Assembly: GCA_030549335.1 (NCBI GenBank)
Contig: CM060196.1
Coordinates: 22,836,501 to 22,900,500, forward strand
Source: Pontederia crassipes
Lineage: Eukaryota > Streptophyta > Magnoliopsida > Commelinales > Pontederiaceae
Reading direction: 5' to 3'
DNA: 64,000 bases
The notes beneath the pieces were generated by a model, which had not been told where the DNA came from, made no database searches, and was given only the letters and a program-made list of their open reading frames with translations. Shown one piece after another: positions 12,301-24,235 of this stretch. The position numbers and the translations under genes are program-made. Within the stretch, counting starts at the first letter, position 1. Every line of letters begins with the position of its first letter.

Positions 12301-13492
12301 TACATCTGAAAATTCCCGCACCACATCTATCTATTGGAGCTCAGTGACAGGTGCATCCATCTTGACCACACTAGCCAAGTACCCACAACATCATTTCTGC
12401 AATAACTTCTGTGCCTTGATCGCTGAGACAATGACCTTGTTCTTTGTTGATGGAGTGCCTCTGATCACTGCCTTAGGCTTACCTTGCGTCCCTATAACGA
12501 TCTTCTTTTGTTTGCATTTCAAAGCTGCATCGTAATACGAAAGCCAGTCCATCCCCAAAATGACGTCGTAATCCATCATGGGGATGACTATGAGGTCTGC
12601 AGAAAAATTTTTCTTGTCTACATTGACAGGTACATTCGGGATGTACCTGGCAGCGTGGAGAGTACCCATAGGTGTACTCACACGCATAGCATGGGGCATC
12701 TGCCTCTGAGGTAGACTAAGAGTTTGGGCACACGACTCTGAAATAAACGAGTGTGTAGCCCCCGAATCAAATAAAATAGTAGCATACAAGTTGGCGATCG
12801 GGAGGGTACCTCTAATGACATCATTGTCATTTTGGCTGCATCAGCTTCCAAGTTGTGCACACGACCTTGCACAATGGAATTTGCACCTCCTGCTGCTCGG
12901 TTGTCTCGGCCTCCTCTGGCAGCATGTGGGCAATTTCGGATGAAATGTCCGAACTGTCCACACTGAATGCATGCGCCGCTCAGTCTACGACACTCTCCAT
13001 CATGGTGACGGCCACAGTGATGACATAAAGGCTTCTGTGGCACTTGTGGCTGGCGTGGTGGCGGTGGAAGTTGTCTCAGTGGCTGTGCTTGCATTGGCGC
13101 AGGGCGTAGTTGAGCTTGAGCCTGTCTTGGAGCTTCTCTCTGCTGATATGGCCTGTAATGGCGATCGCGGCGATCGTTCCTCCTAAATGGCCGTTGATCA
13201 TCCGTTCGAGGCCTAGGCTGCTCTATTGTTTTGGCATACAGATTTCGATCCGCTCTAGCCATTTGCTCCTGAATACGCTCTGACCGTCGTGACATGCTTA
13301 TCCTCTATTCATACAATAAAATCATGCATCACTAAATCATAACTTATCTTAAACATAAACTTGACTTACATTACTTTTTGGTGGAGGGTATGGCGACTGC
13401 TCGGCGATAACACATGAATCTTTTACGATACTATATTATTCTATACACTAGGACGTCAAGAGAGTCCTAACTTTAGGCTCTGATAGCATAAA

Positions 13493-15483
13493 TGTAACGC
13501 CCCCAAATCGACCCCCGCCACGTGGCGAAGACCAACCTGGAGACGCTACGACATGCTATAACTTGACCATAATATTGACCATATCTCAGTCAATGACCGA
13601 CACACGTCAACGGAAGAAAAAAAATAAAGATAAATGATAACTTTAATTTACGGAAGTCTAAAAGTGGTTATATCATTGCTAAAGAAATAAAATAAGTTCT
13701 ACATCATGAAACTAAAATGCGGAAGGTAAATGAAAACTAATAAACACTCTAAAAGCCCTATGGTTCATGTGCTGTCCTATCGCCAGAGCTTCATCACCAC
13801 ATGCCTACTCCACTACGTCACTGACCTAGTCCTGTGAAAATCAGACAAAGGGTAGGAGTTCCTCCCGTAAGCTTTACAGCCTAGTGAAGAACCACATGAT
13901 ATACAATGCATGACATGAATATAATAATTAGTGGTAAATAATCATGCTTAACTTGAACGTGAAAGGTAACATGTCAGTATCATGGATCATAATATGAATA
14001 AGATCATCAATATCATGAATCAGGAGGGTAATCATGATGAGGATAAATATGAACTTATAACATACTTGTAATTCATGACAGTAACTTGACTTGACTTGAA
14101 CATGCTTCTTGATCTTGGTTATTAATTAATAATCAGGGTGACTTTGAGTGCCTTTAATTCTTGGGGTATGCCCAGCAAACCATACGGCCTTGTGCGGGTC
14201 AATGGGTGATCAAACTATGACCAAGGGAGCGACCCTTATCTTGATGAACTTGGCTTGGACTGGCAACCCATCATTAATCTTTCATTTGAACTTATTAATC
14301 ACTTTTAATAACTTGTAGCCCTTTGTTCTTGATGTAACCGATACAATAGGATCAACGTGAAATAAATCAATAACAGAGTAAATCATGTAAATCAGTGAGG
14401 AATCTCTGTGGGGTCAGAAAATAGGATCAACCATATATATATATATATAATATCTGGATAAAAGGAAAATAATTAACAAATATAATAAAAGATTTTATGG
14501 GAAATCGGTCGACGGTTCGGGGGAACGGTCCGGTCGACCGGTCTGTTAAGATCGGTTGACCGGTAGGTCAAGTCGGGTTTAATTGGTTCAGTTGATCCGT
14601 TCGGTTGAACGGTCGACCAGTGGGCCAGGATCGGTCGATCGGTGACAGGGATCCGTCGACCGGTTGACATGTACAGAAATACGGCGATAGGCAGGTTATC
14701 GGTCGACCGGTTGCGACAATACCTGCGGACCGGTCGATCGGTCGGCGTCCAAAAAGTTACGAAACTTTCAAATTTCATCATTTTTCCAATGCAATCTCAT
14801 CCTAACCTAGTTCCTATCTCCTAGCAAATCAATCACACAATAATAGAACAATAAAAAGTGAATTATGCATGCAATTCAATCAATCAATCAAAGAATACAA
14901 GGAATCAATCAATTAAAATGATAACTTGAACCCTAGCTTAGATCTTTCCTTTTCATAACGATTAGGGCATGAATTTGGGACAATTCATAGGTCATACAAG
15001 GTGATTTCGATTCACCCACCTGGTCGCGATGGATCCTAACCTTGATTCGTTAAAAAATCATTTGAATTCCGCCCATGTTTCCTCCCTGTTCTTTCCCTGG
15101 TTCCTCTCGGCCAGCCTCTGCAGAAATTTCAGCAAAGGCGTAAGACAGGTAGCACTCGAAGGACGATGAGAGAGAGAAAAGATCTCCACACACTTGCAGT
15201 CCAGCCGATGAAGGGAGTTCTGCTCCTGTCGTGGTCGAGCAGCAGCACCGGGAAGACAGAAAGGAAAAACGTGGGGTTCTTTGAGAAGAGGGGTTTATGT
15301 AGAAAATCTCCTTTTTATCTTAACTATGGCTCCTCTTCTAATTAAATCTGATAAGATCGGATTTTTATTCCTCTCCTCTTCATCTTTGAGTGGGAGTTGG
15401 TTTTGATGTTTGATCCCCTTTGTGTTTTACCCGGTCGCCTTTCATGATTCGTTCCTTTTTTTATCTTTTCTTTGGTTGTTACA
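13493..15483 (-). repeat. 5' LTR of the Del/Tekay-like element
   Basis: Partner of 7390-9393, slightly shorter. It carries the same GGTCGACC-word cluster (14503-14745) and AT microsatellite. On the minus strand its inner edge is followed by the tRNA-Met primer-binding site. Confidence 0.92.
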
Positions 15484-15488
15484 GATGG

Positions 15489-16007
15489 ATACAACACAAC
15501 TAGTACGACCCAAATTTTTCTACAACGAACTTGTCTAAATCGGTTCGAACTAGTGACTTTGAACTACGCACGATTAATAGGCGTCCATTAAATCAAACGG
15601 ATGAAAAGATGGGTAGGAGCCTCCTACCCACTCTAGTGAGGAGGAGCCCCATTAAATTCTTCTTTTATTATCATTCAACTAGCATATTATAGTTGGAATA
15701 AAGAAAAAATAACTAATAATTAATATATGCTGATTTTAATCATTGTGTCACACTGTTATTAACATGTTACCGATCAAACTGATCAAGTGTTGTAGTCATC
15801 TGATACCAATCAAGTACAGCATGAAGAAGTGTCCTTAGTTGTTCATTGTCATTCATGTGTTAATCCTATGGTATATATCCATTGGATGAGATTATGCATA
15901 CCACGACACAACACCAGGGTCCTTAGTAGTTCACTCAGAAGAACACGACAATCACATGAATTATATGAAGCACCAAAACAAGGATTAAACACAATAACAT
16001 ATCAATA
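15489..16007. other. Intergenic sequence with a near-perfect 19-bp palindrome
   Basis: This continues the flank interrupted by the retrotransposon. At 15611-15629, GGGTAGGAG and CTCCTACCC flank a single base, so the stretch can form a hairpin or cruciform. No gene was recognised. Confidence 0.45.
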
Positions 16008-18300
16008 CACTACATAAAATGGAGTTTTTTTATGGACTCATTCGTCGGACAATCGAAAAAATCTGTCAAAAATCAAAGTTTTTCGACAGAACCGGTCCGC
16101 GAAAAAAGTGGACCAACTGATTTTCGATGGACGCGAAAAATTCGTCAAAAGTTTCGACGACCTCCAATGATGTAAAAAGCGTCGGAAGTTCCTACGATTA
16201 AGGCCGTCGAAAGTTCCGAACCAATGATCAATCCAATTACACGGGCAGTGCCAGGGCGGCTCAACGTATCGAGAGGCCTAAAGCAAGATTATATGATGAT
16301 TCTTTTTATATAATAATCTTCTTTTAAAATTTATTTTTTTATCTTGTGTTTAGATGCAAAATTATTAATAAAATTATAACTCACTTCTCAGTATAAGATA
16401 GCTAAGTCATTTAATCTTTATTGAGCATTGTTGATCTTAAATAAGAAATTCTAAGGAAGATTTTTTTTAGGCGTTTTATAACAAAGAATTTTTCTAGAGT
16501 CTCCTTTTGAAATTTAATAAAGAATCATTTTTTGATTTTTTTTTAAATAAATGCAAAGATGTAGCAAACTATTTTAGTGGAAAAAAATTGACAGTGATAT
16601 TTTATAACAATCGCACATTTGGGAAAAATCATAAATCATTTTCAAGACATTTGGGAAAAATTATTCGTGACAAAAATATATGTCCATTGTGTGCACGTGC
16701 ATGGAAAGTAATTGGAGAAATTGAGAAAGAATACATCTGGGTAGCTATTGTGGTAATGTATCTAACATATTCAATTTACATTATTTCATTTGTTACGCAC
16801 GTTTATATAAGATTATTGTAAGTGCAAATAAACTAATTAAATATATGCTTTTGACATTTCACTTTTTAGGACAAATTCGAGAGTGATGAAATGGACATGC
16901 ATAAAGAAAATGTTTTTTTAACATATGAAAGAATTATGGAACAAGTAGAGATGTAGTATGCATATCAAGTAAGTAAAAGGTAAGACAATTGCAGATGCAC
17001 TAAAAAATATTTTAAATGGAATAGAAAAGAGAGATTGGGAATGGTTGGTCAAAGAGTTTTATCATAGCAAAAGCTTTAAGTTTTGTATCAATATGAAGAT
17101 AAAATTCTTACATGTTTTTAGTATATATTTTTATAAAATGATTATAAATTTAAATGGCATTCTTTGTGATTTGTTATTTTAGGAATCAAGTGAAAGTAAT
17201 GTAAGAAACTGGGCTAAGATGATGATGCCTCATCGATATAGGAGTATGCCCATTCGAGAAATTATATATGTGATCATATAGTTAGTTAACAATGTGCCCT
17301 TATATTTTATTTGACATTGTTTGATCTTTTTAACATGTAGGGAGGCAAAGATGGTAATCCGTCGGATGTAGGAACAATTTTCTTTTAAACACAAAAAAGG
17401 ATAATAGGTTCATTGATCCTGCTGCAATTGAAAGACATGTACATTTAATATTCATTTATGTTCACTTGAAGTTTTGGAAAAAAGTTGCATTTATTTTTTC
17501 TTGTTCATTTGTAGGCTAAAATTCAAGAACTTGTTCGATTGGAACCGACACTTACACCTATAGAAGTAGTAGAGAAATGTTTTGAATTTCAAAATCATAG
17601 TCATGTCGATGGCTTTGGAGGTGGAGTAAAGGCAAAGAATTTGAGAGGAATAAATTCAAAAAGTGCACTACTAAATGAGTTGCAGGCCATTCGACAAGAA
17701 AATAAGTATTTTCAAGAGGAGAATGCGTCATTGAAGAATTGCTTGAACTCTATGAAAATTCAAATGCAACAAGTAGTACAACATTGCTTTAGTCAATCTA
17801 ATGCGCAAAGTCCAACAACACAGGGATTAGATAATGAAAACTAAGTGGTTTGTTTCATTGTATGTTCTCTCTTAAATTGTCTTATTTATTTATAAGTTAA
17901 TTGTTTTCATTTTGTTGTTAATTCAATATTCATTGCACATTTATTAAAAAATCTTATGTATTTTTTGAACTTTACATATTTTGAAGATTAACAAAGAGAT
18001 ACAATTCAAAGCTCAAACTAGTTATTTTGCTTTTAGGAAAGTGTAAACATTTTTTTTGGAGGGAAGGAATAAGATTGATGGATTAAAAAATTTGAATGCT
18101 AAATGTTATTGATCTTGACTATTATGAACATTTATTCGCTTGGATAATTGTTCTTTTTTAAAGTTATATGAACAATCCATTGTGGTAAATTAATTTAACT
18201 TTTGTATTATAGTTTGTGAGTTTGTTTTTAGTTGAATGATTGTTGAGAAAGTGTGTTGTAGATCATGTGTCGTTTAAATCAATGTGTGATAAAGTCCATG
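16008..18300 (+). mobile_element. CACTA (En/Spm) element, left part
   Basis: Starts CACTACATAAAATGGAG, the CACTA terminus. It is followed by subterminal sequence rich in TCGTCGGA/TCGAAA words (16040-16220). It contains a Transposase_24-like gene remnant on the plus strand (16507-17844). I cannot find its matching right terminus before the next MITE, so the right end given is only the limit of what I can assign. Confidence 0.6.
16507..17844 (+). pseudogene. CACTA-associated Ptta/En/Spm-type protein remnant (Transposase_24-like)
   Basis: Segments resemble the plant Transposase_24 (Ptta/En/Spm) proteins encoded by CACTA elements. The first open stretch (from 16507) has the FYNNRTFGKNHKSFSRH segment, matching the NR..N..HxxGSKSF region of the family. 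A middle stretch (about 17185-17280) reads SNVRNWAKMMMPHRYRSMP. The last (about 17515-17844) has VDGFGGGVKAKNLRG followed by a predicted coiled coil rich in Q/E/N. The gaps look like introns (GTAATG after 16750, TTTTAG before 16872 and before 17185), but stop codons lie in the stretch near 16955-16985, so it is probably dead. The role would be in CACTA transposition, in the nucleus. Confidence 0.6.
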
Positions 18301-18314
18301 TAAATAAATTTTAG

Positions 18315-18834
18315 AGTTATTTCCATAAACCTTCCCTAAATTATCATGATTTTTTACAGCTAATCCTAAACTACGAACTTATTTTTTTGTATCCCTAAAC
18401 TATCACGATTTTTCCACTTTAGTCCTTCCTTCTAATTTTGTTACGTTTTTCATTACTTTTATTTTTCTCATTTATGAATAAAGATTAAATTACCCCTCCC
18501 TCCATAACATATCAAATAATAAATATAAAAAAGAAAAAAATCAAGGGAAGGTAATTTAGTCTTTTTCATAAATATTTTCTTTTTGTTTACCACTTTAATC
18601 CTTCCAACATTTTTTTACTTTTTATATTTCTTATTTCATGTGTTTCTAGAGGGAGGGGTGATTTAGTCTTTTCATAAATGGGAAAAAAAGTAAAACTAAC
18701 GGAAGATGTAATAGAAGTGACGGGATGACTAAAGTGAAAAAGTCACGATAGCTTAAGGATAAAAAAATAAGTTTGTAGTTTTGGGTTAGATGTGAAAATT
18801 CGTGATAGTTTATGGGAGATTTATGGAAATAAAC
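18315..18834. mobile_element. Long-TIR MITE, copy 1
   Basis: Left (AGTTATTTCCATAAACC) and right (TTTATGGAAATAAAC) ends form inverted repeats. They extend over 100 bp inward with AAACTATCACGATTTTTCCAC and its complement. Flanks TAAATTTTA and TAAATTTAA match at 8 of 9 positions, which would suit a Mutator-type 9-bp target duplication. No coding capacity. Related copies lie at 49597-50104 and, in half, at 47400-47570. Confidence 0.75.
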
Positions 18835-19006
18835 CTAAATTTAATTAGTATACTATGTTGATTTACCAATGTCAAGCAATGATAGTCGTTATAATAATAG
18901 TTAATGATCAACATATCAATTTTAATGATCACAATATAGCTAGTTATTAATATATTTAATGACCAAATGCGTATCTTTAAAAAGTATTCACGACAACAAT
19001 GATATT
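18835..19006. mobile_element. Fragment with ATGATCAAC-type repeats, left of nested CACTA
   Basis: Short repeats such as GTTAATGATCAACAT and TTTAATGATCACA match the style of 20223-20777. The two pieces were probably one CACTA-type element before the 19007-20222 element landed in it. Confidence 0.4.
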
Positions 19007-20222
19007 CACTAGAAGAAAAATGGTGTTTTCTGACAGTTTCATTCGTCGGAAAATTGAAAGAATCCATCGGAAATGAAAGATTCCGATGGCTTTACTGATG
19101 GAAAAGATCCGTCGAAAAGGAGGGCGTCGCAAAACCATTTCTGACGGTTCAAAAAAATTCATCGAAAGTTATAATGGTTGTAACCGTCGCAAGGCGACGG
19201 CTGTAACCATCGTAAAGTTTCGACAGTCACAATCCTCGAAAAGTTCCAACGGCCACAATCATCGCAAGATTTTTTAAAATATAAAAAAATTTGCCCGCTG
19301 CCCGCAGGCAAATCGTGCCGCGAGCGGCCCATCGGGTTACTTGGTGCTGCACGCAGGCTACCCGATCGGCTGCCCGAGATCACCTGGCGGTCAATTCGGA
19401 GAAGGAGTTCGAGAGAGGGAGACGGTGCCGGAGAAGAAGACGGAGCCGGAGCTGGAGCCGAAGAGGGAGACCGAACGAGCCGAAGGAGCTGGAGAGGGAG
19501 ATCGAGCGAGCCGGAGAGGGAGACTGAGCGAGCCAAAGAGGGAGACGGAGCTGGGGAGAGGAAGACGACAAGATCAGGCGGAGAAATATATAGGGATGTG
19601 AGAGAAAAATTGGCGGAAAGGGTAGGCGGAAAGCAAATTAGAATTATCGACTATCCCGATCGTCGAAAGAAAGGGTAGGCGGGAATCGGTATTCGATGGT
19701 AATTAAAATAATATATATATTATATATTATATGATATTATATATTACATAATACTTAATTATTATTTTAATTTTCAACGATTTTGATCGTCAGAACTTCT
19801 GATGATAGTCGATAATTAAAATAATAAATAAATAAATATATTATATATTATGTGATATTATATATTACATAATATTTAATTATTATTTTAATTCCTGACT
19901 GTCCTAATCGTCGGAAGTTTCGACGATCGAGACAGTCGATAATTAAAATAATAGATATATTATATATTAAATAATATTTAATTATTATTTTAATTTTTGA
20001 CGATTTGGACCATATGAAGTTCCGAAGAACTTTCGATGATCCAAACTGTTAGAAATTAAAATAATAGTATAATAGATTTAATATTTTATTTTTTTATTTC
20101 CGACGGCCATGATCGTTAAAAATTTTGACGGATAGGTATCCGTCACAAAATTCATCGTAAATTGCAAAGGAATTGTGCCTGTTGAAAATTATCCATTGGA
20201 AAATCTCCTTTGTCTTGTAGTG
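19007..20222. mobile_element. Non-autonomous CACTA element with ATT target duplication
   Basis: The left terminus is CACTAGAAGAAAAATGG and the right terminus is CTTTGTCTTGTAGTG. They are inverted, and both are flanked by ATT (19004-19006 and 20223-20225), the 3-bp duplication expected for CACTA elements. Subterminal regions carry many short words of the CGTCGGAA/CGACGGTT type in both orientations. The core (19290-19570) is GC-rich with no recognisable protein. Length 1216 bp. Confidence 0.88.
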
Positions 20223-20777
20223 ATTCTATGATCATTATATGAATTTAATGATCGACACATTTATGATCGTTAATGCCTTTTAACAATCGTATATAGTAAG
20301 TCACTGAAGATTATTAACGACAAAGATATTGTGGCCATTAATGAGTTTAATGACTAACTAAATGGTCATTATATAACTTCAAAAATCATTTTATTTATGG
20401 TTGTTAATGAATTTTAATGATTTGATTAATGGTTGCAAACGATTATCAACGACAAAGATAATGGTCATTAATTCGTTTAACGACGACCTATATGGTCATT
20501 ATATGGATTTAACGATCGGACTATTTATGATGGTTGATAACTTTTAAAATTACTAGCCGTTGAAGATTATCAATGACAAAATATTTCTAATCATTAATGT
20601 ATTCGACAACCAACTATATGGTCATTATATGGATTTAATGACTAGATTATTTCTACTCATTCATGACTTTTAATGGATGATACATTTAAGCCATCGTAAT
20701 TGACTTTTAATGGTGACATCTATAACGATCGGTGACGACCAGATTTTTATTCTCTAATGATGTGTTTTCTTGTAGTG
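20223..20777. mobile_element. Right end of a second CACTA-type element
   Basis: Ends TTTTCTTGTAGTG at 20765-20777, the complement of a CACTACAAGAAAA terminus. It is preceded by at least seven repeats of a GGTCATTATATGGATTTAATGA-like block and related GATTATCAACGACAAA words. Its left end is not identified. Confidence 0.6.
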
Positions 20778-22030
20778 AGATTAATGTTATCTAAATAACA
20801 TTTTAAAAAAAATATGATAAATACATTCACAAAATATATAATATGTATATTTATTAACCCTAGATAAAAAAATAAATAGAGAAGACAGTTGGAATGATAT
20901 GAGTTGGATGTGCTAAAATGAGTTAGGAAAGTTTGAAAACAATAGAGCAATATGAAGATCTTCACCCTTGATCTTAATTATTTTTTAAAGAAGTTGGAAT
21001 GTAAATAAAAACAACTTAACATCCTTTCAAATTTTGGGTCATAAATGTGTTAGAAAAAAGAATAAGAAAATAATGATATAATTTTATGGAATGGAGACAA
21101 GATATCAAATAATTAATTTTGGATTGCTTGCCAAATTTTAAGGAACATTAAAAAATATTTGAGTAGATGAACCTATAAAGAGAGAAAGTTAATTAAGATC
21201 TTCATTTAATTACGAAATTAATTAACGAGAAAAAAGTGATATGTATTGATTGGAGAAATTATGAGGTCTAAAAAATATATCAAATTTGTTGATAATGCAT
21301 TTTAATCAATGAACCTCTTAAGAAAAACATCACTATTCAGATGCATAGCCTAATATAAAGATTCAATCCCATCATTTGCTTTCGTTAGAAGACCCATCCC
21401 TTTTGACGACTTATCTGTTCTTCATGTTTCCCCTTCATCTTAAGATCTCCCGTATTGTTGGTACCATATATCTCCTCTTGTTCGTCCCTGTTGAGTGACA
21501 AACAGGGAGCAAGAGGGGCCAAATATGTGAAAGAAAAGGAAAGGGAAGGAAGGTTAGTTGACCAATTAATGTCAATTAATTGCGTTTAATGAGGCAATTA
21601 ATTGCGTTTACTTTCCATCTCAATGCTGTAGGTCTTTAATTTCTCCATGTTGCAGGTCCATTCTGTACAACTAATGAAAACCTTTATTTTATTTTTTTAT
21701 AAAAGAAAATATATATTTTTAGTATGAGCTTCAACAAGGTTAAACTTTAGTACATTAAATTCGATGTCCTAATTAATTATCTTAAAAACTTAAAGTCATG
21801 AGAAACATTTATATATATTCAGTATCTTGACGATTATAAAAAGATCCAGATTTCATTATACTACGTTAAATCAATTAAAACCTCGATTGGAAGATCATGT
21901 AAATTTATATTTCATATATGATTCCTCAAAATATTAATTATTACATGAAACTTGTAGAATGCAGGATCTTTCAACTAGATCGACTGCTGGATTTAAACTG
22001 GATCCATCAGAATATTATAGTCAAACTAGA
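20778..22030. other. AT-rich intergenic sequence upstream of Ole e 1 gene A
   Basis: No gene or transposon is recognised. A short direct repeat CAATTAATTGCGTTTA lies near 21569-21612. Confidence 0.4.
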
Positions 22031-22201
22031 TGGCATGCACGTTAATTAATAAATAGTCAGAACGTGCTAGAATTACTAACATGTCTTCACGTTGTTCTTT
22101 GTCCTCCTAACTCTTTGTCTATATAAGAAGAGAACGCATTCACCACATCGTCCACAAGCTTCAAGAGTCAACCTGAAGAGATCGAACACGCTGAAAGATC
22201 G
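22031..22201 (+). promoter_or_regulatory. Promoter and 5' leader of Ole e 1 gene A
   Basis: A TGGCATGCACGT block (22031-22042) combines an RY-type CATGCA and an ACGT core. It is followed by ACATGTCT and TCTTCACGTTG (about 22079-22094), then a TATA box TCTATATAAG (22118-22127) about 75 bp before the start codon. The same blocks in the same order precede the paralog at 41502. Which factors bind is inference. Confidence 0.65.
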
Positions 22202-22794
22202 ATGGCGAGGAGTTGGCTCTTGATCTTGGTGGCCGCAGCAACTCTGCTGGAGAGGATCCATGGCGCCGAGGCGACGTGGGGCGGTGACGAGTGGAAGTGG
22301 AGGTCGCCCAACCACGTCGGAGGAAAGGTCATCTGCCAAGACTGCACCAAGGGCTGGAGGCGCTGGTCGTACGGCAGACCCATCAGAGGTATATAGATTG
22401 ACAAGATCTTAATCGGTTTAAATGCTTCTGTGGTATCTTGTCCCCTGCGTATATACTTCTCATGCATACATGGCGTGCAGGCGCGAAGGTGGCCGTGACG
22501 TGCACGGACTGGAGGTGGAAGGTGACGTACAGCGGCAGCACCTTCACGGACTGGAACGGGTGGTTCGACCTGCAGGTGAACAGGTACGGCAACGACGGCA
22601 GGGAGATCCGCCCGGAGTCCTGCTTCGTGCGCCTCGTCTGGTCGCCGGACCGCAACTGCAACATCGTGACCGACTACGGCGGCGGCAAGAACGGCGCCCG
22701 GCCGTACCGCTCCGGCGGCGGCGGGTGGTACAGCGTCGGCCCCTTCTACTACACCTCCAGCATGTGCCAAAGTCCCGACCCGTGGATTCCTTGA
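22202..22794 (+). CDS. Pollen Ole e 1/extensin-family secreted protein A
   Basis: Two exons, 22202-22388 and 22481-22794, with a 92-bp GT-AG intron in phase 1 splitting a Gly codon, give 166 residues. A hydrophobic signal peptide covers residues 1-21, so the protein should enter the secretory pathway and reach the cell wall. The mature part shows the Ole e 1 pattern: GKVICQDCTKGW at 41-52, GAKVAVTC at 63-70, a WFDL segment at 90-93, and six cysteines (45, 48, 70, 110, 122, 158) that in this family form three disulfides. The length fits the family. The start was chosen because it begins the signal peptide and lies at the expected distance from the TATA box. Exons are much more GC-rich than the flanks. 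A paralog lies 19 kb downstream. The family is confident; the biological role (pollen, wall remodelling or other) cannot be told from sequence. Confidence 0.92.
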
Positions 22795-23239
22795 ATAATT
22801 CAGCCAGGGCGCACTCGTAATATATGATAAATTAATTTGATTCCACGTGATCTATTCTTTTTTTTTCTTTTCTCTGTTCACGTTGTTATTTTTGCGGCCA
22901 AATTGGAGGAGTGGCTTTCTCCACGGTGGTGGCGCCTGGTCATATGAAATATCTATTTGCATGCGTATATTCATTTGCCTTGGAGTTCATAATGCCATGC
23001 CAATGAGAATGGGCGTTGTGCCTCGGTTCATGGCTTTTCAGTATTATTGTCATTTGTAATTTCTGAAACACAATCACGTTTGGAATCCTAAATGGATTTA
23101 ATTCCCATGCTAACATCAGTATTATTGCCTTGGAGTTGGTAGCATGGTGCTACCAATATTTGATCAACGGTGGACACGATTTGTTCAATTTCGGCCGTCG
23201 ATGGCCGAGAATTACGTCCTGTTTTTTTTTTTTCCTTAT

Positions 23240-24230
23240 GACCTCGGTCGCAGCAGCTTCGCTCTCATCTCTCTCTCTTCTTCGTCCGCGCCGTGCGCTC
23301 GAGCCCTCCGCCCGCCAACGTGCCATCCTCCCCCCTCCGCCGATCTCCAACTAGATCTGCGCATTCTCCCTGCCGCCGGCCGATCTCTCGCCCCCGCCGC
23401 CGTGCGATCCTCCCCCCGCCCCACCCCCCGCCGATCTCCATCCAGATCTGCACGTTCTCTCGGCCGTCGACTGATCTCTCGCTCCCGCCGCCACCCTCTC
23501 GCATCCGATGTGTTTCTGGCCCGCTCCGTACGCTCGAGCCCTCCGCCCGCCACCCTGCGATCCTCCGCCCGCCGCCATGCGATCCCCACCCCCCCACCCC
23601 CCGCCAATCTTCAGTCAGATCTGCGCGTTCTCCCCGCCGCCGCCGTTTTCTCGCACCGCTAGCGCCGCTCTCTCGCCCCCTTCCGCCGCTCTCACGCACG
23701 TCGGCGCCGCTCACACGCACCCGCCGCCCCTCTCGCGTCCCCTCCGACGCTCTCAAGCACGCCGCCACCACTCTCTCGTCCCGCCGCCGCCGCCGCTCTC
23801 TCGCCCGCTCCCCCCTCTCTCTCACCCCCTCCGCCGCTCTCACGCACGCCGCCGCCGCCGCTCTCTCAGCCCCCCCGCCGCTCTCATGCATGCCGCCGCC
23901 GCTTTCACGCACCTGCCGCTGCTCTCTCGCCCCCCTCCGCCGCTCTCACGCACGCCGCTGCCGCCCTCTCGCCCCACTCCGCCGCTTTCACGCACCTGCC
24001 GCCGCTCTCTAGCCCCCCTCCGGCGCTCTCACGCACGCCGGTGTCGCTCTCACGCCCCCCTCCGCTGCTCTCATGCACGCCGCTGCCGCTCTCTCGCCCC
24101 ACTCCGCCGCTCCCACGCACCCACTGCTGTTCTCACGCACGCCGCCGCCGCACTCTCGCCCTGCCATTCTCTTCCCCTATCGCCGTTCTCTCGCCCCGCC
24201 CCCACCGCTCTCTCGTCCCGCCGCCAGCAA
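23240..24230. repeat. GC-rich pyrimidine repeat array in left TIR of the Mutator-like element
   Basis: Irregular tandem repeats of about 35 bp built on CGCTCTCACGCACGCCGCCG and CTCTCGCCCC. The strand is almost all C/T with CpG-rich interruptions. The long open frames here on both strands are products of base composition, not genes. The inverted counterpart is 27640-28190. Confidence 0.85.
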
Positions 24231-24235
24231 TTAGC

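Larger units (their letters stand above)
7390..15483 (-). mobile_element. Ty3/Gypsy retrotransposon, Del/Tekay-like, with both LTRs
   Basis: An 8.1-kb LTR retrotransposon on the minus strand. LTRs lie at 7390-9393 and 13493-15483, flanked by a 5-bp target duplication GATGG (7385-7389 and 15484-15488). A primer-binding site complementary to initiator tRNA-Met (TATCAGAGC) sits at about 13477-13488. A G-rich polypurine tract lies next to the left LTR at about 9399-9412. Parts in order on the minus strand: gag with CCHC knuckles (about 13295-12800), aspartic protease (about 12790-12390), reverse transcriptase with the FVDD box (about 12325-11650), RNase H (about 11475-10925) and integrase (about 10890-9620). 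LTR length, tRNA primer and knuckle type suggest Del/Tekay; I could not confirm a chromodomain. The coding region is broken, with roughly half a dozen breaks. The first ~165 bp of the LTRs differ at about eight sites, suggesting insertion within the last few million years. Confidence 0.93.

Noticed and set aside
13477-13488. tRNA-Met-like sequence
   Set aside because: It is the primer-binding site of the retrotransposon, not a tRNA gene. I saw no complete tRNA or rRNA gene in the window.
19159-19601. Overlapping open frames in the core of the CACTA element
   Set aside because: Produced by GAGCCGGAG-type low-complexity sequence; no domain recognised.
22168-22770. 200-residue open frame antisense to Ole e 1 gene A
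   Set aside because: It is a shadow of the GC-rich exon on the other strand; low-complexity A/V/P-rich with no domain.
22825-22845. TGATAAATTAAT near the end of gene A also seen beyond the right end of the Mutator-like element
   Set aside because: A 12-base match in AT-rich sequence is likely chance and does not extend.
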